A stretch of 64,000 nucleotides of DNA from Lysobacter enzymogenes (GCF_900106525.1 NZ_FNOG01000001.1:186001-250000), one strand, 5' to 3'; numbered from the stretch's first letter, positions 8,446 to 16,963 are shown. The notes: generated by a model from the sequence alone, not told the origin. Made by a program: numbers and translations.

Positions 8446-8832
8446 ATGCAGCTGTCGTCCATCCATCACGTCGCGATCATCTGCGCCGATTACCCGCGTT
8501 CCAAGCGCTTCTACACCCAGGTGCTGGGCCTGCGGGTCGTGGCCGAGGCCTGGCGCGAGGCGCGGCGCTCGCACAAGCTCGACCTGGCGCTGCCCGACGG
8601 CGGCCAGATCGAACTGTTCTCGTTTCCCGACCCGCCGCCGCGGCCGTCGTATCCGGAAGCCTGCGGCCTGCGCCATCTGGCGTTCGGCACGCCCGAGCTC
8701 GACGCCTGCGTGGCGCACCTGCAACGCCACGGCGTCGAAGTCGAACCGATCCGCGTCGACGAATACACCGGCCGCCGCTTCACCTTCTGCGCCGATCCGG
8801 ACGGGCTGCCTATCGAGTTCTACGAGAGTTAG
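8446..8832 (+). CDS. VOC-family (glyoxalase/dioxygenase superfamily) protein, YaeR/GloA2-like
   Basis: 128 residues, a single vicinal-oxygen-chelate module pair. Metal-ligand positions typical of the fold are seen: His in SSIHHVAIICADY near the start, Glu in GGQIELFSF, His in CGLRHLAFG and Glu in DGLPIEFYES at the end. The paired beta-alpha-beta-beta-beta halves are clear. Close relatives are annotated SMU1112c/YaeR. GGAG lies a few bases before the ATG at 8446. The substrate is unknown; true glyoxalase I activity is not established. Confidence 0.87.
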   Translation: MQLSSIHHVAIICADYPRSKRFYTQVLGLRVVAEAWREARRSHKLDLALPDGGQIELFSFPDPPPRPSYPEACGLRHLAFGTPELDACVAHLQRHGVEVEPIRVDEYTGRRFTFCADPDGLPIEFYES

Positions 8833-8833
8833 C

Positions 8834-8877
8834 AGATAGCGAAAACGGGATGCGCGACGCTTTGCCCTTCGCTATCT
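8834..8877. terminator. Possible bidirectional hairpin between convergent genes
   Basis: AGATAGCGAA (8834-8843) and TTCGCTATCT (8868-8877) are perfect inverted 10-mers in the 64 bases separating two converging stop codons. No T tract follows on either side, so a terminator role is only suggested. Confidence 0.35.
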
Positions 8878-8896
8878 CCCAGCTCCTGTCCGCTAT

Positions 8897-9844
8897 CTAC
8901 TGCTTCACAGCGACCGCCAACCCCTGCGCCCGCCACGCCTCGAAGCCGCCGGCCAGCGGCCGCACCCGCTTGAAGCCGCGCCGTCGCAGCTCGCGCGCCA
9001 GGGTCGCGGCTGAGGCTTCGTTGGGGCAATCGCAGTAGACGATCACTTCTTCGCGCCGCTCCGGCGGGATGCCGCTGAGCGAGTCGTCGGCCAGGGTGGC
9101 GACGAAGATCGCGCCGGGAATCCAGCCCGAGGCGTCGCGCTGCTGATGGCTGCGTACGTCCAGGATGGTCGGCTCGCCGCCGTCGGCCAGCAGCCGGCCC
9201 AGTTCGCTGACCGAAATCCGCGCCATGCGCAGCTCGCGCAGGAACAACTGGCGCTTGAGCAGCTTGTAGCCGACCCACGCGGCGATCAGCGCGGCCAGCA
9301 CGATCAGGCCGTAGCGGCCGAGGGTGTCGAGACGGTCGAGCAGTTGGTTGACCGCGCGATGGAAGATCGCGCCCAGCGCCACCGCCACGCCGGCCCACAG
9401 CAGCGCGCCGAGGCCGTCGTAGAAGGCGAAGCGGCGCGGGCGGGTGCCGGTTTCGCCGGCCAGCACCGTGGCCACCGCGGCGAAGCCGGGCACGAACTTG
9501 GCCACCACCAGCGACGGCGCGCCCCAGCGCGCGTAGAGGCTGCGCGTGGTCAGCACGCACGAATCCGGCGACAGCGACAGCCGGCACATCAGCCGCAGCA
9601 GGCGCGCGCCGATGCGGCGGCCGCCGAAGTACCACACGCTGTCGGCCAACAGCGCCGCCAGCGTCGCGGCCAGCAACACCGGCGGCAGCGCCAGCCACAG
9701 GTTGGGTTGATGGTCCACCGCCACTGCGCTTGCGACCACGATCGGCGGATAGGCCGGCACCGGCAGCCCGCCCTGGTCGAGCAGCACGCAGACGAAGACC
9801 ACGAGCAGGCCGTAGTGTTCGATCAGATGCAGCAGCGCGTCCAT
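8897..9844 (-). CDS. DedA-family membrane protein fused to a C-terminal rhodanese domain
   Basis: 315 residues. The N-terminal about 200 residues are a DedA/SNARE-associated (VTT) domain: MDALLHLIEHYGLLVVF, QGGLPVPAYPP and the conserved ARWGAPSLVVAKFVPGFAAV with its F-x-R/K-x-xPG-type motif. Three or more hydrophobic helices follow. From about residue 210 a rhodanese module starts (ILDVRSHQQRD) with the active-site Cys in IVYCDCPNEAS and the closing GGFEAWRAQGL. DedA proteins act in lipid flipping and membrane homeostasis; the rhodanese would sit in the cytoplasm and may bind persulfide. Such DedA-rhodanese fusions are known in proteobacteria. The ATG at 9844 was chosen, as upstream sequence in frame is Arg/Ala-rich shadow. 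Confidence 0.88.
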   Translation of the reverse strand: MDALLHLIEHYGLLVVFVCVLLDQGGLPVPAYPPIVVASAVAVDHQPNLWLALPPVLLAATLAALLADSVWYFGGRRIGARLLRLMCRLSLSPDSCVLTTRSLYARWGAPSLVVAKFVPGFAAVATVLAGETGTRPRRFAFYDGLGALLWAGVAVALGAIFHRAVNQLLDRLDTLGRYGLIVLAALIAAWVGYKLLKRQLFLRELRMARISVSELGRLLADGGEPTILDVRSHQQRDASGWIPGAIFVATLADDSLSGIPPERREEVIVYCDCPNEASAATLARELRRRGFKRVRPLAGGFEAWRAQGLAVAVKQ

Positions 9845-9992
9845 CGGCGGATTCCGGGCGGCGCCGCCGGCGCGCGAAACGGCGGCCGGCGTGGCGATGG
9901 CGTGCAGTCTCCGCGCGCCGCGCGGGCCGCGCAATCGCGCCGGGAGCACGCAGCGTTGCAGGCGCGCCGCGTCGGCGCGCCCCGATGCGCTG

Positions 9993-11216
9993 TCAGTCGC
10001 GTGCGTCGCCGTCCAGGCCGTGCAGCGCGCGCCCGCGCCAGGCGAGCGCGGTCAGCACCGCCAGGATCAGCGCAGCGGTCGCCAGCAGCGGCGCCGCGCC
10101 GAAGCGCTCCACCGCGGCGCCGGCCGCGATCATCGCCAGCGGCAGGCTCGACAGGCTCAACGCCGCGGTCGCGCCCAGCGCATGGCTGCGCAGCGAGGCC
10201 GGCGCGCGCCGCATCAACTGCGCGTTCTCGATCGGCGCCAGCGGCCCGGCGCCGAACCCGGCCAGCGCGCCGGCCGCGATCAGCCACGCCGGCGAGGGCT
10301 GCAGCGCGAGCAGGCCGGCGGCCGCGGCGAGCAGGGCGCAGCCGGCCAGGAACACCGGCCGCCGGCGCAGGCGATGGACGTTGAGCGCGTACAACAGCGC
10401 CGACAACGCCGAGGCGCCGCCGGCCGCGGACAGGAACAGGCCCAGTTCCAGGGCCTCGCGGCCCTGCGAGCGGTACAGCGCCGGCATCACCACGGTTTCG
10501 ATCGCGCCGAACGCGGCCACGAACACCGTCGCCAGCAGCACCAGCGCGCGCAGCAGCGGCTGGCCGAGGACGAAGCGCAGGCCGGCCAGCGCGCCGCGCC
10601 AGCCGGCGTGATCGACATGGACGCGGCGGCGGCGCGCGCCAGGCAGCGACAGCGCATCGAGCACGGCGGCGACGAGCGAACACGCGGCGGTGAGCCACAG
10701 CGTCGCGGCCATGCCGACCATCGAGATCGCCGCGCCGGCCAGCGCCGGGCCGGCGAGCACGGCGAGGTTGGCGAGCATTTCGTCGAGCGAGGTGGCGCGC
10801 TCCAGCGGCATGCGCGCCAGCCGCGCCAGTTCCGGGCGGCGCGAATCGGCGGCCACCCGGGTCGGCCCGTCGAGCACCGCGCCGATCGCGATCAGCAGCA
10901 ACAGCAGCGGCAGGCTCAGCCAGTCCAGCGCGTGCAGCACCGGCACCGCGGCGACCGAGACGGCGCTGACCAGATCGCCGCACACCGCGACTTTGCGCGG
11001 GCCGAAGCGCTCGATCAGGCTGCCGCCGAACAGCATGCCGGCGACCAGCGGCACGGTGCCGGCCGCGGCGGCCAGGCCGGCCTGGGCCGGGCTGTCGGTG
11101 AGTTCGAGTACGAACCACGGCATCGCCACCATCGCCACCGAATTGCCGAGCGCGCCGAAACAGCCGGCGAACAGGCTGCCCAGCAACGGCAGCCGCCGGC
11201 GCGCGGTCGCGTTCAT
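9993..11216 (-). CDS. MFS transporter, probable drug or metabolite exporter
   Basis: 407 residues with about twelve hydrophobic segments. The protein opens with RLPLLGSLFAGCFGALGNS and has the MFS loop 2-3 feature GGSLIERFGPRKVAVCGD. It resembles the enterobactin-exporter/MFS_3 branch. The ATG at 11216 overlaps the stop of the TetR gene by four bases (ATGA, 11213-11216), so the pair is one transcript under TetR control. That arrangement favours an inducible efflux pump; the substrate is not visible. Confidence 0.87.
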   Translation of the reverse strand: MNATARRRLPLLGSLFAGCFGALGNSVAMVAMPWFVLELTDSPAQAGLAAAAGTVPLVAGMLFGGSLIERFGPRKVAVCGDLVSAVSVAAVPVLHALDWLSLPLLLLLIAIGAVLDGPTRVAADSRRPELARLARMPLERATSLDEMLANLAVLAGPALAGAAISMVGMAATLWLTAACSLVAAVLDALSLPGARRRRVHVDHAGWRGALAGLRFVLGQPLLRALVLLATVFVAAFGAIETVVMPALYRSQGREALELGLFLSAAGGASALSALLYALNVHRLRRRPVFLAGCALLAAAAGLLALQPSPAWLIAAGALAGFGAGPLAPIENAQLMRRAPASLRSHALGATAALSLSSLPLAMIAAGAAVERFGAAPLLATAALILAVLTALAWRGRALHGLDGDARD

Positions 11217-11818
11217 CGCCCACCGTGCGGGCGCAGCAGGCGTTCGAGCAACAGCCGCAGGGTGGCGCGCTCTCGCGCCAGGTCGAAGTGCGGGTCGAGC
11301 GCGGCGCGCATCAGCGCGCCTTCCATCAGCGCCAGCAGCCAGATCGCCAGCGCCTGCGGCTCCACGCCGGGATCGATCTGGCCGTGCTGCGCGGCATCGC
11401 CCAGCAGGCGTTCGAGGTCGGCCTTGATCAGCGCGTCGTCGCGCTCGAACACCGCGGCCAGGCGCGGATGGCGCAAGGCTTCGGCGGCGGTTTCCAGGGT
11501 CAGCGCGGCGTAGCGCCGCTGGACCACCAGCGCCAGCACCGTGTCGGCCAACTCCAGCAGCGCGCCGTAGCGGTCCTCGCGCGCGTGCAGCGCGGCGAAA
11601 TGGGCGGCGGCGTCGCGCCGGTCCTGCTCGACCACCTCGGCGAAGATCGCGTCCTTGCTGTCGAAGTAATGGAACAAATGGCCCGGGCTCATGCCGGCGC
11701 GACGGCCGATGTCGGCGGTGCGGGTGCGGTGAAAGCCTTTCTCGGCGAAGCACTCCAGCGCGGCCTCGACGATCTGCTGGCGGCGCTGCTGGTGCTGGAC
11801 GGGGTCGATCGGACGCAT
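11213..11818 (-). CDS. TetR/AcrR-family transcriptional repressor
   Basis: 201 residues. Residues about 12-58 form the TetR helix-turn-helix: RRQQIVEAALECFAEKGFHR followed by TADIGRRAGMSPGHLFHYF and DSKDAIFAEVV. The rest is an all-helical ligand domain of AcrR type. It is the first gene of a two-gene operon with the downstream MFS exporter and lies 9 bases after a palindromic operator (11828-11853). The likely logic is autorepression relieved by the exporter's substrate. Confidence 0.9.
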   Translation of the reverse strand: MRPIDPVQHQQRRQQIVEAALECFAEKGFHRTRTADIGRRAGMSPGHLFHYFDSKDAIFAEVVEQDRRDAAAHFAALHAREDRYGALLELADTVLALVVQRRYAALTLETAAEALRHPRLAAVFERDDALIKADLERLLGDAAQHGQIDPGVEPQALAIWLLALMEGALMRAALDPHFDLARERATLRLLLERLLRPHGGR

Positions 11819-11827
11819 GGCGGAGTC

Positions 11828-11853
11828 ATTAATAGATCAGTTGGTCTATTAAT
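11828..11853. promoter_or_regulatory. Palindromic operator upstream of the TetR-MFS operon
   Basis: ATTAATAGA (11828-11836) and TCTATTAAT (11845-11853) are perfect inverted 9-mers around TCAGTTGG; the inner bases are also partly symmetric. It lies just upstream of the repressor start in an AT-rich island within very GC-rich DNA. This is the size and shape of a TetR-family operator overlapping its own promoter. Confidence 0.75.
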
Positions 11854-12043
11854 AAACGATTGTTTTAATTGAAAAATCCGACTTAAGGCGGAGGGCGCCC
11901 GGGCCGTTTCGGCGGCGTTGAAGCGGCCTGCCTACGCCTGAACGTCACGGCGCGCTGCGCACAATCCGGGCTCGCTGCGCGTGCGGTACGGCCGCAATCC
12001 CGGCGCAGTCGTGGTGCCGCCGTTCCCTCCCGGAGAGCTTTCG

Positions 12044-12853
12044 ATGCGCTTGGAAGGCAGTCAGGAAACCCTGCTGATCACCCTCTACGCCAAGGCGATG
12101 GACAACCGCGCCGCACATCCGCTCCTGCACGACCGCCTCGCCGACGATCTGGTCCGGCGCATCGATTACGACTTCGAACGTTTCGGCCTGAGCCCGCTGG
12201 ACATCCGCGGCCTGGCGCTGCGCTCGCTGGCGATCGACCACTGGACGCGCGCGGCGCTGCAATCGCGCCACGACACCTTGGTGCTGCATTTGGCCTGCGG
12301 CCTGGATTCGCGCATCTACCGGGTCGATCCGGCGCTGGACGTGGACTGGCTGGACATCGACTTCCCGGAAGTGATCCGGCTGCGGCGCGAGCTGCTGCCG
12401 CAGCGGCTGGGCAAGTACCGCACCCTGGCCAGCAACGTGATGGAGCCGGACTGGATCGGCAAGCTCGATCCGGACCGGCCGGTGCTGGTGATCGCCGAGG
12501 GCCTGTTCCCGTACCTCGACGAAGACCGCGCGCGCGAATTGGTGCGGCGGCTGATCGAGCATTTCCCGCAGGGCGGGCAACTGCTGTGCGACGTCTACAA
12601 CCGGCTCGCGCTGCGGTTGCTGCGGCACGCGCGGATGATCCGCGTCACCGACGCGCGCATCGGCGAGTGGCAGGCGCGCGACGCCGCCGCGCTGCAGGAC
12701 TGGCATCCGCGCCTGCAGTTGATCGACCAGGCGCGCTACTCGCAACTGCCCGAAACCGCCGCGCTGCCGCGCACACAGCGTTGGGCGTTGCGCTTGTACG
12801 AACGCTCGCGCTGGCTGCGCGATCTGGGCAGCGTCGCGCGCTACCGTTTCTGA
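12044..12853 (+). CDS. Class I SAM-dependent methyltransferase of the LCM/polyketide O-methyltransferase type
   Basis: 269 residues. Family landmarks: ETLLITLYAKAMDN at the N-terminus, the SAM-binding LVLHLACGLDSRIYRV, the acidic DWLDIDFPEVIRLRRELL, and the VLVIAEGLFPYLDEDRARE segment. These are typical of leucine carboxyl methyltransferase-fold enzymes of the Ppm1/Tcmp branch, often O-methyltransferases of small molecules. CGGAGAG lies 5 to 11 bases before the ATG at 12044. It stands alone, so the acceptor substrate is unknown. It diverges from the TetR operon. Confidence 0.85.
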   Translation: MRLEGSQETLLITLYAKAMDNRAAHPLLHDRLADDLVRRIDYDFERFGLSPLDIRGLALRSLAIDHWTRAALQSRHDTLVLHLACGLDSRIYRVDPALDVDWLDIDFPEVIRLRRELLPQRLGKYRTLASNVMEPDWIGKLDPDRPVLVIAEGLFPYLDEDRARELVRRLIEHFPQGGQLLCDVYNRLALRLLRHARMIRVTDARIGEWQARDAAALQDWHPRLQLIDQARYSQLPETAALPRTQRWALRLYERSRWLRDLGSVARYRF

Positions 12854-12883
12854 GCGCCCCGTTCGCCGCGAAACACCGATTCC

Positions 12884-12974
12884 CCCTGTAGGAGCGGCGC
12901 GAGCCGCGACCGCGACACCACGCTGACGACGCAACCGCGGTGTCGCGGTCGCGGCTCGCGCCGCTCCTACAGGG
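12884..12974. repeat. Inverted repeat, GTAGGAGCGGCGCGAGCCGCGAC family
   Basis: Near-perfect arms of about 37 bases around a loop (GACGACG region), lying between the convergent methyltransferase and AhpD-like genes. Same family as 324-426. The position and strong stem could also allow transcription termination in both directions, but no T tract is present. Confidence 0.9.
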
Positions 12975-13009
12975 GCTACGGCCGCATCGTCGCGGACGGC
13001 CGCGACTCA

Positions 13010-13471
13010 TCAACCAGCCGACAACGCCGGATCCGGCTTGCGGAACGCGATCGCCAGCCGGTTCCACGCGTTCATCGCGATCGCCGTGTACGTCAGCGCG
13101 ACCAGATCCGAATCGCTGAACTGCGCGCGCGCCCGGGTGTACACCGCATCGTCCACCGGCGACTGATCGCGCTGGTCGCCGACATAGGTGATCGCCTCGG
13201 CCCAGGCCAGCGCGGCGCGTTCGCGTTCGCTGAAAGGCCCTTCCGGCCACACCCGCAGCAGGTGCAGGCGGTGCTGGCTCTCGCCGCGCGCGGTCGCTTC
13301 GTCGGTGTGGGCGCGGATGCAGTAGGCGCAGCCGTTGATCTGCGAGACGCGCACGTTGACCAGATCGATCAGCGACGCTTCCAGGCCGCTGTGTTCGATG
13401 TACTTGTGCAGGCCCAGCAGCGCTTGGGTGCCACGCGGGTCGACCTTGTTGTAATCCAGGCGGGCGGACAT
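13010..13471 (-). CDS. AhpD-like carboxymuconolactone decarboxylase family protein
   Basis: 153 residues. The alkylhydroperoxidase-D signature is intact: QINGCAYCIRAHTDEA has the CxxC pair followed by the conserved His, as needed for a peroxidase or disulfide-reducing centre. LVNVRVSQ before it and the later AWAEAITYV and ALTYTAIAMNAWNRL complete the all-helical fold. Family members protect against peroxides or act as decarboxylases. It is divergently transcribed from the LysR gene with 101 bases between, a layout that often means the regulator controls the neighbour. Confidence 0.9.
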   Translation of the reverse strand: MSARLDYNKVDPRGTQALLGLHKYIEHSGLEASLIDLVNVRVSQINGCAYCIRAHTDEATARGESQHRLHLLRVWPEGPFSERERAALAWAEAITYVGDQRDQSPVDDAVYTRARAQFSDSDLVALTYTAIAMNAWNRLAIAFRKPDPALSAG

Positions 13472-13572
13472 GGGGCTTTCTCAGGTTAGGCGTCGTGCGA
13501 CGCGGTGACGCCACGTTAGGATGTTCATCGCTGTAATACATTTCCCCAAACGCGCAAGCCGGGTTTGCACCG

Positions 13573-14520
13573 ATGAACAAGCCTTCCGCGCCCGCCGCCG
13601 ACCGCGCCGGGCTGGCCTGGGACGATTACCGCTTCCTGCTCGCGGTCGGCCGCGCCGGCTCGCTCAACGGCGCGGCCAAGCGTCTGGCGGTCAGCCATCC
13701 CACCGTGTTCCGCCGCATCAACGCGATCGAGCGCGCGCTCGGCGTGCGCCTGTTCGAGCGCGCGCGCGACGGCTATACGCCCACGCCGAACGGCGAGGAG
13801 GCCATCGCCGCGGCGGCCGAGATCGAGGCGCGCATCGCCGCGGCCGAGCGACGCCTGTCCGGGCTCGACGCGCGGCCGACCGGCAAGGTCCGCCTGACCA
13901 CGGTCGAGCCGCTGCTGTACGGGGTGGTGCCGCCGCTGCTGGCGCGCTTCCGCCGCGCTCATCCCGGGATCGTGCTGCAGGTGACCGCCGATAATCACAC
14001 CCAGGATCTGGCCCGGCACGAGGCCGACCTGGCCCTGCGCCCCGGCGGCGAACCGCCGGAGGGGCTGGTCGGGCGCAAGGTCGCGCGCCTGGCCAGCGCG
14101 GTATACCGTCCGCGCGCGCTGCGCCTGCCGCGCGGCGCCGGGCCGGAGGATCTGGACGGCTACGACTGGCTCGCGCCGGCCGGCAATCTCGCCCACATCG
14201 CGATGGCGCAGTGGCTGCGGCGCATGCAGTACGACCGGCGCACGGTGTTCAGCGCCAACAGCCTGCTGGCGTTGCGCGACGCCGCCGCGGCCGGCATGGG
14301 CCTGACGGTGTTGCCGTGTTATCTGGGCGACGCCGAGCGCGGACTGGTCCGGGTCGGCGCGCCGGTCGAGGCGATGGGCGCCGACTTGTGGCTGCTCAAC
14401 CACCCGGACCTGCGCCGCACCGAGCGCGTGCGTGCGCTCGCCGACGCGCTGCGCGAGGGGCTGCGCGAGCTGCAGCCGCGCCTGTCCGGTGTGCCGCAGG
14501 CGGCCGGCGCGACGCCTTAG
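13573..14520 (+). CDS. LysR-family transcriptional regulator
   Basis: 315 residues. The winged helix lies at about residues 16-75: WDDYRFLLAVGRAGSLNGA, then AKRLAVSHPTVFRRINAIE and LFERARDGYTPTPNGEE. The remainder is a periplasmic-binding-like effector domain. It diverges from the AhpD-like gene, with the shared 101-base region at 13472-13572 as the likely operator. The inducer cannot be read from sequence. Confidence 0.88.
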   Translation: MNKPSAPAADRAGLAWDDYRFLLAVGRAGSLNGAAKRLAVSHPTVFRRINAIERALGVRLFERARDGYTPTPNGEEAIAAAAEIEARIAAAERRLSGLDARPTGKVRLTTVEPLLYGVVPPLLARFRRAHPGIVLQVTADNHTQDLARHEADLALRPGGEPPEGLVGRKVARLASAVYRPRALRLPRGAGPEDLDGYDWLAPAGNLAHIAMAQWLRRMQYDRRTVFSANSLLALRDAAAAGMGLTVLPCYLGDAERGLVRVGAPVEAMGADLWLLNHPDLRRTERVRALADALREGLRELQPRLSGVPQAAGATP

Positions 14521-14556
14521 CGCTGCACGGGCCTGCTAACCGTGAAGCAGGTCCAC

Positions 14557-14727
14557 ATGAACAAACGGCATCACAAGTCCACAGTTGCATCTGAAACCTG
14601 TGACGTCGGACACGTCGTATTAGGAAAATTCCTACACGCTTTAGAGCACTCCGACGACAGTTTCTATTGCGCGCAACAAGCATCTTTTGAATCGCTCGAC
14701 GGCACAACCGAGTCACAGATCCGCTGA
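14557..14727 (+). CDS. Possible small protein in an AT-richer island (uncertain)
   Basis: A 56-residue frame starting MNKRHHKSTVASETCDVG with two Cys. It lies in a stretch clearly lower in GC than its surroundings, so codon bias does not create it by chance in the usual way. However, there is only a weak ribosome site and no family is recognised. The stretch also carries the palindrome TAGGAAAATTCCTA at 14621-14634, so it could equally be a regulatory or RNA-coding region. Confidence 0.3.
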   Translation: MNKRHHKSTVASETCDVGHVVLGKFLHALEHSDDSFYCAQQASFESLDGTTESQIR

Positions 14728-14777
14728 AGCGGACATCCCCCAGACCGGGCCGGCTGAACTTCTCACAAGGATGACCC

Positions 14778-14993
14778 ATGTTCCGCGTCGAACTGAAGCA
14801 GCGTGACGGCGGCGACGACCGTGCGTTGGCCGTGGCGATCGCAGAAATCGGACAGGAGTACCGCAGCGCCGAAGCGGCGCTGAAATCCGTGCTGCCCTCG
14901 GCCCGGAAATACGCGGCGCAGGCCCGCAAAGGGCTGTGGCTGCGTATTTACGATGCCGACTCGCAGCCCGTGTTTGGCACGCTGGTTCCCTAG
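14778..14993 (+). CDS. Small hypothetical protein, 71 aa
   Basis: MFRVELKQRDGGDDRALAVA and the following charged and amphipathic helices are preceded by AAGGA 8 bases before the ATG, supporting translation. No signal peptide or membrane segment. No family recognised; it has the look of a small soluble cytosolic protein ending in an aromatic strand (WLRIYDADSQPVFGTLV). It is separate from the LysR gene by 257 bases. Confidence 0.6.
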   Translation: MFRVELKQRDGGDDRALAVAIAEIGQEYRSAEAALKSVLPSARKYAAQARKGLWLRIYDADSQPVFGTLVP

Positions 14994-15134
14994 GGCCGGC
15001 GTGCGGTTTGCGCCGCCCGGCTGACAGGGAGTCTGGCCGGGCGGCGCGGGCCTTCGCCGATGAACCTCCTCATCGAATCGTTCCTTCCCCGCCGTCGGGG
15101 CGGCCGCGTCGTGTGCGCGGTTGCGCGCCGGCTG

Positions 15135-15203
15135 GGGTCATAGGTCGCGGCCGCATTCCCCAGGCCGTCCCCGGCCCTCCCCAGCGGCCGCGGCCTATGA
15201 CCC
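15135..15203. repeat. Inverted repeat GGGTCATAGGTCGCGGCCGC
   Basis: Arms at 15135-15154 and 15184-15203 match in 19 of 20 positions and enclose a 29-base pyrimidine-rich loop. The arm sequence is unlike the other repeat families in this window. Nature unknown; it could be another REP class or a strong RNA hairpin. Confidence 0.75.
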
Positions 15204-15237
15204 GAGTCGGTACGAGCCAGGCATAGATCCGTTTGCC

Positions 15238-15328
15238 CCCTGTAGGAGCGGCGCGAGCCGCGACTGCGACCTCACCGGTACGACGCAAGCGCGATGTCGC
15301 AGTCGCGGCTCGCGCCGCTCCTACAGGG
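15238..15328. repeat. Inverted repeat, GTAGGAGCGGCGCGAGCCGCGAC family
   Basis: Arms of about 33 bases (CCCTGTAGGAGCGGCGCGAG at the left end, its complement at the right) around a 25-base loop. It ends 28 bases from the stop of the minus-strand MobA-like gene. Same family as 324-426 and 12884-12974. Confidence 0.9.
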
Positions 15329-15355
15329 AGATAGCGGACTTTCGCGCAGGTCCGG

Positions 15356-15949
15356 TCAGGCCGGATCTAGCCAGCCGCGCGCGATCGCTGCGTCCACGTC
15401 GCCCGGGGTGTCGAGGTCGAGTTCCAGCTCCGGCGCGCGCAGTCGCCACACTGCGCCGTCCGGGGCCTGCGCCAGGGCGGCGCCGAAGCCGCGGTCGCCG
15501 CGCAGATCGGTGGCGTCGCGCCACAGCGCCGGGGCGATCAGCACCGGCACGCCGAGCGCGCCGGCGTGTTCGGTCGCGGCGCAGCCGGCGGCGGCCGCGC
15601 CGTCGCGCAGGGCGTGCAGGTGGGCGAGCTCCAGCGCGGGTTGATCGCAGGCCAGCACCAGCACCGCGCCGTCGAAGCCGGCGAGCGCGCGCGCCGCTGC
15701 GGCCAGGCTCGCGGCCATGCCGTCCTGCCAATCCGGGTTGAGCACGGCTTCCACCGCCAGCCCGTCGAGTTCGCCGCGCAGCGCGTCGGCGCGCGCGCCG
15801 AGCACCACCAGGGTGCGCGCCGCGCCGCTGGCCAGCGCCAGCCGCGCGCCGCGGCGCAGCAGGGTTTCGCCGTCGCGGCGCAGCAGTTGCTTGGGCCGAC
15901 CGAGGCGACGGCTGGCGCCGGCGGCGAGCAGGACGGCAGCGAACTCCAC
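15356..15949 (-). CDS. MobA/MocA-like nucleotidyltransferase for molybdenum cofactor
   Basis: 197 residues. The nucleotide-binding signature LLAAGASRRLGRPKQLL opens the protein; QDGMAASLAAAARAL and LVLACDQPALELAHL give the rest of the NTP-transferase core, and LGVPVLIAP the later conserved turn. Members of this branch (MocA, MobA-like) attach CMP or GMP to molybdopterin. It starts with GTG 15949, only three bases after the XdhC stop, so the two form a maturation operon. Because the neighbouring molybdenum hydroxylases of the xanthine oxidase family use the cytidine form, a MocA-type CTP transferase is the most likely role. Confidence 0.85.
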   Translation of the reverse strand: MEFAAVLLAAGASRRLGRPKQLLRRDGETLLRRGARLALASGAARTLVVLGARADALRGELDGLAVEAVLNPDWQDGMAASLAAAARALAGFDGAVLVLACDQPALELAHLHALRDGAAAAGCAATEHAGALGVPVLIAPALWRDATDLRGDRGFGAALAQAPDGAVWRLRAPELELDLDTPGDVDAAIARGWLDPA

Positions 15950-15952
15950 CGC

Positions 15953-16963
15953 TCACGCCCCGCCGTGGCGATGGCGCTGCAACTGCGCGGCCACGCTCAG
16001 CGCGATCGCTTCGGGCCCTTCGCCGCCCAGCGCCAGGCCGATCGGCGAATGCAGGCGCGGCGCCAGCGATTCGCGCGCGCTCGCCGGCAGCACCCGGAAC
16101 AGGTCGTCGCGGCGACGCTGCGGGCCGAGCAGGCCGACGAAGCCGATCGCCTGGCCGCTATCGCCGCCGAGCTGCTCCAGCGCCTCGCGGTCGAGTTCGA
16201 AGTGGTGGTGCATGACCAGCGCGGCGTCGTGCGTACGTGCGGTCGCCAGCGCCTGCGCGGGCGCGCGGGCGACGGCGTGGTCGGCCAGCGCCGCGAGTGC
16301 GGCCCAGCGCGGGCGGCGTTCGACCAGGGTGGTCATCCAGCCCAGCGTGCGCAGCAGCGGCAGCAGCGTCGGGGTTTCCGGGCCGGCGCCGAGCACCAGC
16401 ACCGACGGCGGCGCGGCGATCTCCAGGCGCCAGCGGTCGCTGCCGGCGGCCCACGGCAGCGGCGCGGCGGGCAGGGTCCAGCGCTGGCGTTCGTCGCCGA
16501 CCGATGCGGCCAGCGCGCCGCCGGCTTGCAGGTCCAGGCGCAGGTCGCCGTGGCCGCGGCGCCATTCGTCGATCAGCGCCGGCCATTCGCGCAGCGCCGC
16601 CAGCGGCAGCAGCGCCAGGCGCAGCCGGCCGCGGCACCCCGGCGCGGAGCCGGCGAACAGGTCTTCGTCGCTGCGGGTGTCGATGTCCATCCAGCCGACG
16701 CCCTGGCCGGCCGCGGCTTCGGCCGCGCGCTGCTCGATCTCCGGTTCGATGCAGCCGCCGCTGAGCCAGCCGACCTGGCCCTCGCGCGCGCCGAACAAGG
16801 CCAGCGCGCCGGCACGCACATACGTGGAGCCCTCGGTTTCCAGCACCAGCGCCAGGGTCGCCGGATCGCCGCGCGCGGCGGCCGCGGCGCTGGCCTCGAC
16901 GACCGCACGCACGCCGCCGGGTGCGCTGCGCGGCAAGGAGCTGGGTTCCGGCGAATCGGCCAT
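15953..16963 (-). CDS. XdhC/CoxI-family molybdenum hydroxylase maturation factor
   Basis: 336 residues. N-terminal XdhC_CoxI domain: [19 protein letters not shown] and [18 protein letters not shown], including the conserved SGGCIE motif. C-terminal Rossmann-like XdhC_C domain: [33 protein letters not shown] and [17 protein letters not shown]. XdhC proteins bind sulfurated molybdenum cofactor and insert it into xanthine-dehydrogenase-type enzymes. It is divergent to the iorA/iorB-like genes, whose product it is expected to activate. ATG 16963 chosen; a frame extension to 17050 is low-complexity. Confidence 0.88.
   Translation of the reverse strand: MADSPEPSSLPRSAPGGVRAVVEASAAAAARGDPATLALVLETEGSTYVRAGALALFGAREGQVGWLSGGCIEPEIEQRAAEAAAGQGVGWMDIDTRSDEDLFAGSAPGCRGRLRLALLPLAALREWPALIDEWRRGHGDLRLDLQAGGALAASVGDERQRWTLPAAPLPWAAGSDRWRLEIAAPPSVLVLGAGPETPTLLPLLRTLGWMTTLVERRPRWAALAALADHAVARAPAQALATARTHDAALVMHHHFELDREALEQLGGDSGQAIGFVGLLGPQRRRDDLFRVLPASARESLAPRLHSPIGLALGGEGPEAIALSVAAQLQRHRHGGA

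Larger units (their letters stand above)
14994..15355. other. Gene-free region holding two different inverted repeats
   Basis: No gene supported. It contains a palindrome at 15135-15203 and a GTAGGAGC-family repeat at 15238-15328, described separately; the remaining bases show no signal. Confidence 0.6.

Noticed and set aside
9993-11753. 586-residue extended MFS transporter
   Set aside because: The extension overlaps the TetR gene in another frame; the ATGA overlap at 11213-11216 is the natural start.
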